Assembly: GCA_030145305.1 (NCBI GenBank)
Contig: JAQYVX010000002.1
Location: forward strand, 1 to 64,000
Direction of reading: 5' to 3'
Length of the DNA stretch: 64,000 nucleotides
DNA from: Halarcobacter sp.
Lineage (GTDB): Bacteria; Campylobacterota; Campylobacteria; Campylobacterales; Arcobacteraceae
Part shown: positions 41,801-49,016 of the stretch, piece after piece
Position numbering within the stretch: the stretch's first letter is position 1
Layout: each line of letters begins with the position of its first letter
Program-made: the position numbers and the translations under genes
The notes under the pieces: generated by a model
What the model saw: the letters and a program-made list of their open reading frames with translations, nothing else
The model's database searches: none
What the model was told of the DNA's origin: nothing

Positions 41801-42601
41801 ATATCTTAATGATTCAATAAATTTTGAATTAACTTTTACTAACTTTGTCATAGCATTTGCCACATTTGCTTTTATTGAAGTTAAATCGCCAATTGAAGCT
41901 GCTCCATTCTCATATTTAATTGTAACAATTTCCAAAATCTTTTTTAATTTTTTCATATTTCGTTCATTTACCATCACTGAACGATTTGCAAAAACTACTC
42001 CAAAATAAGCTTTTATAGCTTTTTTTATTTCTTTGTCTAAAACATTTTTATATTGATTTTTTGCAACTTCTAACTTTTTTTCAATACTTTTTACATTGTT
42101 TAAGGTTGCTCCACCTGCATAGATATTTTGTCTTAATACTACCCTATAATTATTATCTTTGTAAAATTTAAATCTATTACCCTCTTCTCCACTAGGAGTA
42201 GATCTAGTTTTACCATAATTATATTCAGCATCAATAGTAGGATAATAATCAGCAACTGCATTTTTTAGTTTTAGTTCATATTGAATCACTCTTTCTCTAG
42301 CTGATTTTAATAAATCAGTACGAGATAAAGTTTCAAGAACTGTATCAATTAGTTTTACTTGTTTGTAATCTGAAAGATCAATCTTCCCTTTTTCTATATT
42401 TCCTTTGGAAACTTTAGGAGATGAATAATCACCTATGATTTCTTTCTTATTTATAACTTTTAAAGGCTCTTTTTTTCCTTTTATTTTATTTAATTTTTTT
42501 GGTGCGATTAAATTTAAATCTTTATTTTCATCATCAAGGGCAAAGGAATATGTAGTTATGAATATTAGTATTAATATATATTTAAATAAATTAATTTTCA
42601 T
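38852..42601 (-). CDS. Giant TolC-family outer-membrane protein with SPOR-like domains and charged repeat linker
   Basis: 1249 residues, against about 450 for ordinary TolC. A signal peptide (about 1-21) and a short spacer lead to the TolC channel (about 80-485): ADYYPTIDAEYNYG, RQNIYAGG, IKYENGAASIGDLTSIKA, YNIFNGGRDKN, and GEQDLNTLLQGQRQLNAAE. A long extension follows. Two SPOR-like segments (DSYMIEISSFGNIYDSFDFI near 565, DSAYTINISSFTNIDSVEAF near 700), a lysine/glutamate-rich repeated linker (about 870-1155), and a third SPOR-like end (NNYTLKLITIDSNKVKWYTH and IYYGIFNTKAEARA, about 1165-1249). SPOR domains bind denuded peptidoglycan, so the extension may span the periplasm and clamp the channel to the wall. 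It overlaps both neighbours (stator gene TAATG, LapD gene ATGA). Confidence 0.85.
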   Translation of the reverse strand: MKINLFKYILILIFITTYSFALDDENKDLNLIAPKKLNKIKGKKEPLKVINKKEIIGDYSSPKVSKGNIEKGKIDLSDYKQVKLIDTVLETLSRTDLLKSARERVIQYELKLKNAVADYYPTIDAEYNYGKTRSTPSGEEGNRFKFYKDNNYRVVLRQNIYAGGATLNNVKSIEKKLEVAKNQYKNVLDKEIKKAIKAYFGVVFANRSVMVNERNMKKLKKILEIVTIKYENGAASIGDLTSIKANVANAMTKLVKVNSKFIESLRYYEYIVGVNFEKTLPYERNFDVDVSNFDELYKRALENNKDLINYYKSIEDEKFIQKRAKAKFRPKVDFELSYKKSTAAEDLDEEESDLNGKIKLSYNIFNGGRDKNKVLESNSKIRDLNYKLSEEKRKLKWNLSKIYTSISSVSQALDSTIAEIKASRKMVSSYWDTFKLGEQDLNTLLQGQRQLNAAETELVNYEKSNITDFFNILELTGDLSSFFDVDPENSRFIDFSSSDYKRVILPKDGDSIDLDLNTGKKIKKEEVEKNLLEEKEKIIKDIPLPEPSINDNIKKFQEDFLNFDDDSYMIEISSFGNIYDSFDFIKENNFDTNSFSYDVVKLYNIETRIAHNNFKTILEAKAYLEALEAKKLNKKYEIRKVKDIKVLYNKYLDGLKIEVKKTKPKIKIVEKIRQAIKKEEFETNLEFKNKFLNSKDSAYTINISSFTNIDSVEAFIIKNDIYEESFFFKYGDNGQLIKLVFGIYKDYNKDLEEKVNSFIIENANIFPIVEKISSIKRQFNNNLDLNTKKVVPVEYEYINVSKKDLIKIPTKNEKIKNQKIKSEKIKEEKLKLKNIENEEILTITKRPSLDDIDKDKKKVLKEIKNELESILPKNKNIDKIKEEVAEEKRLEKVRLSEEKRLTELKKQEELKLAKIAEEKRLEKVRLEAQKKKELKLSEEKKLAELKREEELKLAKIAEDKRLEKARLIKEEKARLEAQKKKELKLSEEKKLAELKREEELRLIKEEKAKVEAKLAEEKKLAELKKQEELRLAKLAEEKRLEKVRLEAQKKSELKLSEEKKLAELKKQEELRLAKLVEEKRLEKVRLSEEKRLTELKKQEDLRLAKIVEEKRLAEEKRLTELKIEKNPTKMTFSNKEIEEIDFANGLKDTPKKVEIPYATRLKNFKKKFDTTSKNNYTLKLITIDSNKVKWYTHRFGLDPNYVLIEKNANKSTIYYGIFNTKAEARAKTETLHPLIYESKPLVEKIGSVR
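39235..39955 (-). repeat. Repeat array coding the K/E/L-rich linker of the TolC-like protein
   Basis: Imperfect tandem units coding variants of EEKRLEKVRL, SEEKKLAELK and QEELRLAKLAEEKR follow one another for about 240 residues. At DNA level, blocks such as TCTAGTCTTTTCTCTTCTGC recur many times. The units predict a long single alpha-helix or coiled coil and are prone to length change by slippage. Confidence 0.85.
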
Positions 42602-43368
42602 TATCTTTTTATCCTAATTACTAAATAACCATTTTGTTCATTTACTTGTTCTTTTATTTGAGTGCTTGCTAATAAATCAACTCTTACATCTTTTTTATCA
42701 TAGTCAAGCTTTCTTATTAAATTTCTAACCCCAATTGTTCTAGCTAATGAAATTTGTTTAGCTATAGTTGCACTAGCTTGTCCTTTTGGATCAGCAGCTG
42801 TAATCATAATTTTATGATTTTTATATTTTTCTTGTGTGTCTTTTATAAATACTTTTAATTTTTTTGTAATTGCATTATCAATGAAAATTTCATTTCCTTT
42901 AAATGAAATTATAAAATAATCTTTTGTAGAAATTGTTGCTTGTTTTGATTTATTATCATCATCTTTTCTATCTTTAACATCAATTCCTCCTGATTCAATT
43001 TCAGACTCTTTTTTCTCTTTTGCTTTTACAGTTTTTTCTTCAATAATCTTTTTTAATCTTATTATTTCACTTTGCATTTTTTGTACAGAAAGAGTAGGAC
43101 TTGGTTCTTTTTGTGTAATAGATTCAATATCTGATTCACTTTGTTTAATTTTTTCTTCTTGGATTTTTATTTCTTTTGGATTATCATTTAAAATCAAGTC
43201 ATCTGTAGTTATAGAACCAGTATATGAAACTTTATATTTAAATTGCGCGTAATAACCAAGATTTACTAAAACTACTAGTAAAAATAGCAGCATTACTAAA
43301 ATAACTGATGAAAATATATCAACAAATGATGGCCAGGGGTTAAATTCTTCATCACATCTTTTTGCCAT
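42601..43368 (-). CDS. MotB/OmpA-like stator subunit
   Basis: 255 residues. One membrane helix near the N-terminus (FVDIFSSVILVMLLFLLVV, about 16-38) carries an aspartate (Asp17) at the position of the proton-binding Asp of MotB and ExbD. A periplasmic linker with a coiled-coil stretch leads to an OmpA-like peptidoglycan-binding domain (about 155-255; IMITAADPKGQ and ISLARTIGVRNLI hold the usual D and R). The gene follows the MotA-like gene by 11 bases and overlaps the TolC-like gene. With its partner it should form a proton-driven stator anchored to the wall. It is not the flagellar pair, judging by context and by the MotA-like tail. Confidence 0.85.
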   Translation of the reverse strand: MAKRCDEEFNPWPSFVDIFSSVILVMLLFLLVVLVNLGYYAQFKYKVSYTGSITTDDLILNDNPKEIKIQEEKIKQSESDIESITQKEPSPTLSVQKMQSEIIRLKKIIEEKTVKAKEKKESEIESGGIDVKDRKDDDNKSKQATISTKDYFIISFKGNEIFIDNAITKKLKVFIKDTQEKYKNHKIMITAADPKGQASATIAKQISLARTIGVRNLIRKLDYDKKDVRVDLLASTQIKEQVNEQNGYLVIRIKR

Positions 43369-43379
43369 ATACTAAAAAC

Positions 43380-44516
43380 CTATTTACTTTCTATCTTATC
43401 AATTCGATTATTTAAAGAATTAACTAATTCTATAAGTAATTTATTATTCTCTTCTTGAAGGGCAAGGCTTTTTTTAACAGTTCTATGTTCTGCTAAAATA
43501 ACATTTGATATTTCTTGTAAAGACTCTTCCATCATTGAAGCATTTGAAAATTGATTAACATTTAGTTCTCTTAAATTATTTACAACATTTTCAAGTAAAA
43601 CTGATTCTTTTTCTGTACTTCTATTTGAATTAACTAAATTTTCTGTAATAAGATTATAAATATCTTCTGATGATTTATTTGATTTATCAAGTTTGTCAGT
43701 AAAGTCTCCCATCGTATCAACGAAGACATCTAAGAATCCACCTTTCATATTCATACCATCAGCTGTTGCAGGAATCATTCCCCTTATACCTTCAGCATCT
43801 TCCATAGATTCTGAAGTTTGAGAATCTATTATTTTCCCTTTCATCCAATCTTCAATATCATTCATAAAAGCAGCTTGATTTCGTGAAAGTATATATTGCA
43901 TTACATTTAATATAATTGCAGAGGCAACTCCAAATAGTGAAGAAGCAAACCCAATTGACATACCACTTAAAGGGCCTGCAAAGTTAGTCATTACTTCACC
44001 GATATCAATATCATCACCACCAAAAGATAAAATAATTGCACCCATTTCATCAATAGCAACTAGAAGTCCTGTAAACGTTCCAAAAAGTCCTAGCATAAGT
44101 GAAGTTCCAACGAAAAAGCTTGTATAACTTTTTTGATTAAAGAATTGATCCATTAGCCATTCTGTTACATCTTTTGCTTCACCTTCTGTAAAATAAAGAA
44201 CACCTTTTTTAGCTCTTTTATTAAACATATGTGCAATAGTTGCAGGAAAGATACCCGTAATTCCTTCTAAGTAAAACTCTAAAGCTTGACCTTTTTTATA
44301 AGCTAGAATACCAAAAGTACCAGAAAGCATGGTAAGTTTTATTGCTGCTTGATAAAGTATTAAAAGTCCAATTGAAAATATTGTTAAAATTGCAATATTA
44401 AAAGTTATCGTTGCAATAAAAAATGATTTAATTAATTCAAGATTTGAAAAAATTAAAAAAACCAAGAAAAGAATAAATATAAAATAAATCTTTAATATTT
44501 TTATACGTCTCATCAA
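43380..44516 (-). CDS. MotA/TolQ/ExbB-like proton-channel subunit
   Basis: 378 residues. Four membrane helices (about 8-26, 33-55, 132-155, 186-208). The two conserved channel helices read GLFGTFTGLLVAIDEMG and GPLSGMSIGFASSLFG, then VASAIIL, the MotA/ExbB proton-channel pattern. A C-terminal cytoplasmic tail (about 225-378) is predicted helical and coiled coil, longer than in ExbB. It lies 7 bases after the Cache gene and 11 bases before the MotB-like gene. It should form a pentameric channel around a dimer of the next gene product and turn proton flow into mechanical work on the secretion channel or adhesin; that target is inference. Confidence 0.87.
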   Translation of the reverse strand: MMRRIKILKIYFIFILFLVFLIFSNLELIKSFFIATITFNIAILTIFSIGLLILYQAAIKLTMLSGTFGILAYKKGQALEFYLEGITGIFPATIAHMFNKRAKKGVLYFTEGEAKDVTEWLMDQFFNQKSYTSFFVGTSLMLGLFGTFTGLLVAIDEMGAIILSFGGDDIDIGEVMTNFAGPLSGMSIGFASSLFGVASAIILNVMQYILSRNQAAFMNDIEDWMKGKIIDSQTSESMEDAEGIRGMIPATADGMNMKGGFLDVFVDTMGDFTDKLDKSNKSSEDIYNLITENLVNSNRSTEKESVLLENVVNNLRELNVNQFSNASMMEESLQEISNVILAEHRTVKKSLALQEENNKLLIELVNSLNNRIDKIESK

Positions 44517-44523
44517 AGTCCTT

Positions 44524-45477
44524 CTAGAACATAAATAGTAATATTGAGATTACTAAACCTAAAGCAACTGTAGTAACAGTTTTTGTCATGTTGTGAACAA
44601 TATTAACAAAAGCACGACTTCCATCAACTGTTTCACCAAATACAATAAGCCCAATAACATTACCATTTATGTCAGAAACTTTATAAGAAGCTCTAAAGTA
44701 TGTTTCATCAACAGAATAACCAACTTCAAGCATCTCTTTTAATCCATCTTTACCTAAGTCAATAATCTTTGAAAAAAATTGTCCATCATATTTTAATTCT
44801 TCAACATGTAAAGTGTCAACCACTTCCCTATATTTTCCATTTCTTGTTTTTATTGATAATTGATTTAACATTCTTTCTTCAAGTAAGAAAAGAAAAACAA
44901 CATCATCTCTTAAATACTCTTTCTTTTGATTATGAAGTTCATCTTTTAACTCTAAAATACCAACTAAAACACCATCTTTCATAATTGGTTCAAGATAAAC
45001 ATAAAATATACCATCTTGTAATACTTCTATTCCAAATATTTTTGATTTTGTAGTTATTACTGAGTTTACACTATTTCTATATTGATTAACTTGATTTAAA
45101 ACTGGATAAAACTTTAAATGAACAGTTTCAAAACCAGTTTTTTTAAATTTTTCATTAAAATCATTTATTTTTTCTTCCACTAATGCAATTTCATTATTGT
45201 CTATATTATTAATAAATGTTTTGTTTGATTCAAGAGCAATAATAATTTTTTTATAAGATTCTTCTTTTTTGAAAACTCTATTTTTATAGTTTTTAACATA
45301 ATTATTTGCAATGTTATTATAAACATCTCTTGAAACGTTATCTGTTAGACTTGTAAGAATATACAAAGATAAAAAGATACCTGAGATTGAAAGAACAGCA
45401 AGAATTGTAAACCACAATCCTTTCTTTTTTTTCAAATCTTTTAGAAAATTTTGAAGAAACTTAAAAAAACTAAACAT
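44524..45477 (-). CDS. Membrane-anchored Cache-domain protein without output domain
   Basis: 317 residues. A short basic N-terminus, a membrane helix (about 21-43), a large periplasmic region (about 45-290) with Cache features (FYVYLEPIMKDGVLVGILEL; YFRASYKVSDINGNVIGLIVF), and a closing membrane helix (about 296-317) that ends the protein. No kinase, methyl-accepting, GGDEF or EAL domain follows, so it cannot signal alone and presumably acts through a partner helix, perhaps the MotA-like channel encoded 7 bases downstream. A 107-base gap separates it from the HlyD gene, the longest gap inside the locus. Confidence 0.8.
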   Translation of the reverse strand: MFSFFKFLQNFLKDLKKKKGLWFTILAVLSISGIFLSLYILTSLTDNVSRDVYNNIANNYVKNYKNRVFKKEESYKKIIIALESNKTFINNIDNNEIALVEEKINDFNEKFKKTGFETVHLKFYPVLNQVNQYRNSVNSVITTKSKIFGIEVLQDGIFYVYLEPIMKDGVLVGILELKDELHNQKKEYLRDDVVFLFLLEERMLNQLSIKTRNGKYREVVDTLHVEELKYDGQFFSKIIDLGKDGLKEMLEVGYSVDETYFRASYKVSDINGNVIGLIVFGETVDGSRAFVNIVHNMTKTVTTVALGLVISILLFMF

Positions 45478-45507
45478 ATGAACCCCGAAATATAACTTTA
45501 AAGTTAA

Positions 45508-45552
45508 TTATGCTACCCAAAAGCTACTTAAATTTTGACTTAATTAGCATAA
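45508..45552. promoter_or_regulatory. Inverted repeat in the gap before the Cache/MotA/MotB/TolC group
   Basis: TTATGCTA (45508-45515) and TAGCATAA (45545-45552) form 8-bp arms around 29 bases, in the 107-base gap between HlyD and the Cache gene. This is the only gap in the locus long enough for an internal promoter. No convincing -35/-10 pair is visible, so regulatory meaning is tentative. Confidence 0.3.
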
Positions 45553-45584
45553 AAATAATAAAAGAATAACAAAATAATGACAAT

Positions 45585-46859
45585 CTATTGCTCAACTAAT
45601 GCATTTTTTCCAATGTTCTTTAAAGGTTTAATAATATATTTAAGAATTGTCTTCTTTCCAGTTAAAATATTTATATTTGCAACCATTCCAGGAAGGATTG
45701 GCAAATCAGGTGCAAATTGATTTACATCAGCTTTTACTTTTACTAAATAAAATACACTTCCACTTCTATCTTCAAAAGAATCGGCTGAAATAGAGATTAT
45801 TTCAGCATTTAATAAGCCATATTTAGAAAAATCATAAGCAGTAATTTCAACAGAAACATTTTGCCCACTCCAAATCAAGGCTCTATCTGAGGTATTTATT
45901 CTAGCTTCAATAGTTAAAGAATCTTCAATTGGAGTAATCTCAGCCATTTTATCTCCAGCTTTTACTATTCCTCCAACTGTATAAAAATATAATTTATTAA
46001 TAATTCCATTTACAGGAGAGACTACTTCTTTTCTAAGTTCTCTATCTGTATTAGCTTTCTTTTTTTCAATTAATTTATTAATCTCTGCTTTTATGCTTGA
46101 ATATTTTTGTAAATGTTTTGATCTTATTTCTGATTTTACAGTTTTGATTTTTCCTCTTGCCTCTTGAATTTCTTCTTTTATAATGGGAATAGAGTTTCTT
46201 GTTTCTGATAATTTAGTAACAATACTTTGCTTTTTTGAAAGTTCACTTATATATTCTTTTTTTGAAACAGCATTTTTCCTATACAAAGATTCAAGTATTT
46301 TCATATTTGCTTGAGCAAGATTTAATTCTAAATTGAGGTTTTCATATTTAGTTTCTGCTTCTTTTAGCTTGTATTTTTTTTGTTTTAATTGATCTTCTGC
46401 AATACTAATTTTAGTTTCTCTATTTTTTAAATCTTCGTTAAAAATTCGTTTTTCATTTTCTACAATATCAGGAATTTTTTCAAGTGATTCTTTTGGAAAA
46501 ATAATTTCTTTTCTTTCATCAATTGAGGCTTTTAATCTTATTAAATTTGCTTCAAAAGCTAATAAATCTATCTCTTTTGCTTTTAAATCTGCTTTAAAAA
46601 ATTCATTTGAAAGAGTATAAATAACATCGCCTTTTGAGACTTTATCTCCCTCTTTTACAGCTATATTAGAGATAATACCACCTTCAAAGTTTTGTAATAT
46701 TTTTGTTTGGCCAGATGGTACTACTTTTCCACTTCCTCTTACTACTTCATCAATCTCACTTAAAGAAGCCCAAGCTAGAAATGCAATAAAAAATAACATA
46801 ATAGGAACAACTGAAACATAATAATTCCATTTTGTTTCTTCAAATAATCTAGCACTCAT
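45585..46859 (-). CDS. HlyD-family periplasmic adaptor of the type I secretion system
   Basis: 424 residues. A membrane helix (about 16-32), a biotinyl-lipoyl-like half (EGGIISNIAVKEGDKVSKGD), a long alpha-helical hairpin (about 90-270), the second half VVSPVNGIINKLYFYTVGGIV, and a C-terminal beta-barrel ending near LPILPGMVANINILTGKKT, which is the HlyD/LapC signature. It bridges the ABC transporter and the outer-membrane TolC. Its ATG touches the stop of the ABC gene. This matches LapC of the Lap systems. Confidence 0.93.
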   Translation of the reverse strand: MSARLFEETKWNYYVSVVPIMLFFIAFLAWASLSEIDEVVRGSGKVVPSGQTKILQNFEGGIISNIAVKEGDKVSKGDVIYTLSNEFFKADLKAKEIDLLAFEANLIRLKASIDERKEIIFPKESLEKIPDIVENEKRIFNEDLKNRETKISIAEDQLKQKKYKLKEAETKYENLNLELNLAQANMKILESLYRKNAVSKKEYISELSKKQSIVTKLSETRNSIPIIKEEIQEARGKIKTVKSEIRSKHLQKYSSIKAEINKLIEKKKANTDRELRKEVVSPVNGIINKLYFYTVGGIVKAGDKMAEITPIEDSLTIEARINTSDRALIWSGQNVSVEITAYDFSKYGLLNAEIISISADSFEDRSGSVFYLVKVKADVNQFAPDLPILPGMVANINILTGKKTILKYIIKPLKNIGKNALVEQ

Positions 46860-48989
46860 TTATACTTGCCTTTTTTGTTGTAATGAAGCTAAGACTTTAT
46901 CTTTTGGTCCATCCGCTACTATTTTACCATTGTTTAATACAATCACTCTATCTACAAGCTCTAAAGCTGCAAATCTGTGAGTAATTACAATTAATGTTTT
47001 ATCTGATAATATTTCTTTTACATGTTTTATCAAAGTTTTTTCTAATCCAACATCTAAGCCTGTTGTTGGTTCATCTAAAACCATAATTGGAGGGTCATTT
47101 AAAATTGCCCTTGCTAATGCTACTAAATGTCTTTGTCCCACAGAAAGATTCGAACCACGTTCCCCTACTTGCAAACCATCACCTTGACCTGATTTTTTAA
47201 TTAACTCATCTAATCCTGTCAATTTGATTAAAGCCATCATTCTTTCTTTACTAATAGGCTTTGATATTTCAATATTCTCTTTTAGTGAACCTGAAAATAA
47301 AAATGGCTCTTGAGGCATAACTCCAACATTTTGCCTAACTTCAACAGGATGAAGTGTCGAAATTTCATGTCCATCTAAATAAATACTTCCATTTGTAGCT
47401 GTATCTAGTCCTGTTAAAAGCCTTAAAAAAGTTGTTTTCCCAGCTCCTGTTTGTCCAATAATTCCAACTTTCTCGCCTGCTTTTATTTTTATATTACAAT
47501 CCATTATTGAGGCATATTTACTATTTTTATAGAAAAAACTAACATCAGAAAACTCTATATCACCTTTTAATTTTCCAATACCTACTTCCACATCTTTTTC
47601 ATTTTCTAAAGGCAAATGCCAAAACTCATTTATATTATTTAAAGATTCTTTTATTTCTTTGAGTCTAATAACCATCATAGAAGTTTGAATAACAGGAACC
47701 ATAGCCCTACTTGAAAGAATAGTTACAGCAATTAATCCCCCAACCGTTAGGTTTTTATTTGCAATTTCAAAAACTCCCACAACAATAACAGCCATAGTAA
47801 CAAATTGTACTACTGTTTGTGATAGATTCATTGAAAATACATTTAATGATTGGATTTTGTGCCCAATATTATCTGTAACAGCAACTAAGCTTCTCCAATT
47901 AAATAGCTTTGTAGAACTTGCATTTGAAAGTTTTATTATCTCACTTCCTTGTAAGGTTTCAACTAAATAGGAGTTTTTTGATTGTATATTTTCAATATTT
48001 TTTTTACTTAAGTTTGCAATTGGTATTTGCATAATTACATTAAAAATAATAATAATAATTGCAACTATAAGAGGAACTGCTGCAACAGCAGGAGAGATAA
48101 TAAATATTACAATAACAGCCATAAAGAAAAAAGGTAAATCGATAATTTGAAGTATAGATTTTGTAGCAAAGAAGTCTTTTATTTGACTTAGTTCTCTAAA
48201 AAGATTTGCTTTTGAACCAATTAACATATTGTCATACTCTGATTTTAGGTTAAGCATTCTTTTCATTAGCTCTTCTTCTAAATAAACCCCTAGTTTTTTT
48301 CCTACTTTTTCAATAATATGATTTCTTACACTTTTAAAATATATATCAAAAAGTAAAATAATAACAACACCAAAAGCTAAAACAAAAAGTGTTTCCACTG
48401 CATTATTTGGAACAACTCTATCATAAACACTCATTGTAAATAAAGGCACAGCAAGGGCAAAGATATTTATAAAAAAAGTAAGAAAACCTATTTCTATATA
48501 TGAACGCCAAAAAGTCTTAACAGGATTCCAAAACCAAGATTTACTCCTAGTTTCATTTAACATTTTCTCTTTTTTTGCATCTCTAAATATTAAAATTGCT
48601 TTTTTAAAATGTTTTAAAAAACTAGGATTTTCTTTTATTTGCTCTTTTGTTTTTGGATTATAAAGATATACGTCTCTATCTTTTTTAATATATACAAAAG
48701 GATTATCGTTTTTATCTAGAATAATACAAGGAAAAAAATGAGAAGGAATTTCTGAGGCTAAAATATCTTTTTCAATAGCACTTAAACCTACTTCATTTGC
48801 AACATCAATCGCTATTTCAGGAGTAAATCCTAAAGTAGATTTTGCAGAGAAATTTTGTATGGTTTCTAAGGAAATATCTCCAAAATAAAAATCTAATATA
48901 TATTTTAGCGAATATAATAAAGGAAAATCTTCTCTTTGTTTTTGTTCTTCTATTTCATTATTAATTTCACTATTTAAATTTTGTTCCAC
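46860..48989 (-). CDS. Type I secretion ABC transporter with degenerate C39 domain (LapB type)
   Basis: About 709 residues. The N-terminal 130 residues are a C39-like domain lacking the catalytic cysteine, as in RTX exporters that keep it only to hold substrate. A six-helix membrane domain (about 165-440) follows. The ATPase has Walker A GQTGAGKTT, signature LSVGQRHLVALARA, Walker B IMVLDEPTTGLD and a switch histidine in VITHRFA. It exports the adhesin directly out of the cell with HlyD and TolC. I chose the GTG at 48987-48989 because AGGA lies 5 bases upstream; a TTG at 49004 would be the longest alternative. Confidence 0.93.
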   Translation of the reverse strand: MEQNLNSEINNEIEEQKQREDFPLLYSLKYILDFYFGDISLETIQNFSAKSTLGFTPEIAIDVANEVGLSAIEKDILASEIPSHFFPCIILDKNDNPFVYIKKDRDVYLYNPKTKEQIKENPSFLKHFKKAILIFRDAKKEKMLNETRSKSWFWNPVKTFWRSYIEIGFLTFFINIFALAVPLFTMSVYDRVVPNNAVETLFVLAFGVVIILLFDIYFKSVRNHIIEKVGKKLGVYLEEELMKRMLNLKSEYDNMLIGSKANLFRELSQIKDFFATKSILQIIDLPFFFMAVIVIFIISPAVAAVPLIVAIIIIIFNVIMQIPIANLSKKNIENIQSKNSYLVETLQGSEIIKLSNASSTKLFNWRSLVAVTDNIGHKIQSLNVFSMNLSQTVVQFVTMAVIVVGVFEIANKNLTVGGLIAVTILSSRAMVPVIQTSMMVIRLKEIKESLNNINEFWHLPLENEKDVEVGIGKLKGDIEFSDVSFFYKNSKYASIMDCNIKIKAGEKVGIIGQTGAGKTTFLRLLTGLDTATNGSIYLDGHEISTLHPVEVRQNVGVMPQEPFLFSGSLKENIEISKPISKERMMALIKLTGLDELIKKSGQGDGLQVGERGSNLSVGQRHLVALARAILNDPPIMVLDEPTTGLDVGLEKTLIKHVKEILSDKTLIVITHRFAALELVDRVIVLNNGKIVADGPKDKVLASLQQKRQV

Positions 48990-49016
48990 TATTTTCCTAT
49001 ACAATTTTAATATTTT

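Noticed and set aside
42601-44516. Flagellar MotAB stator
   Set aside because: The genes are embedded in the adhesin operon, the MotA-like protein has a long C-terminal tail, and no flagellar genes are nearby.
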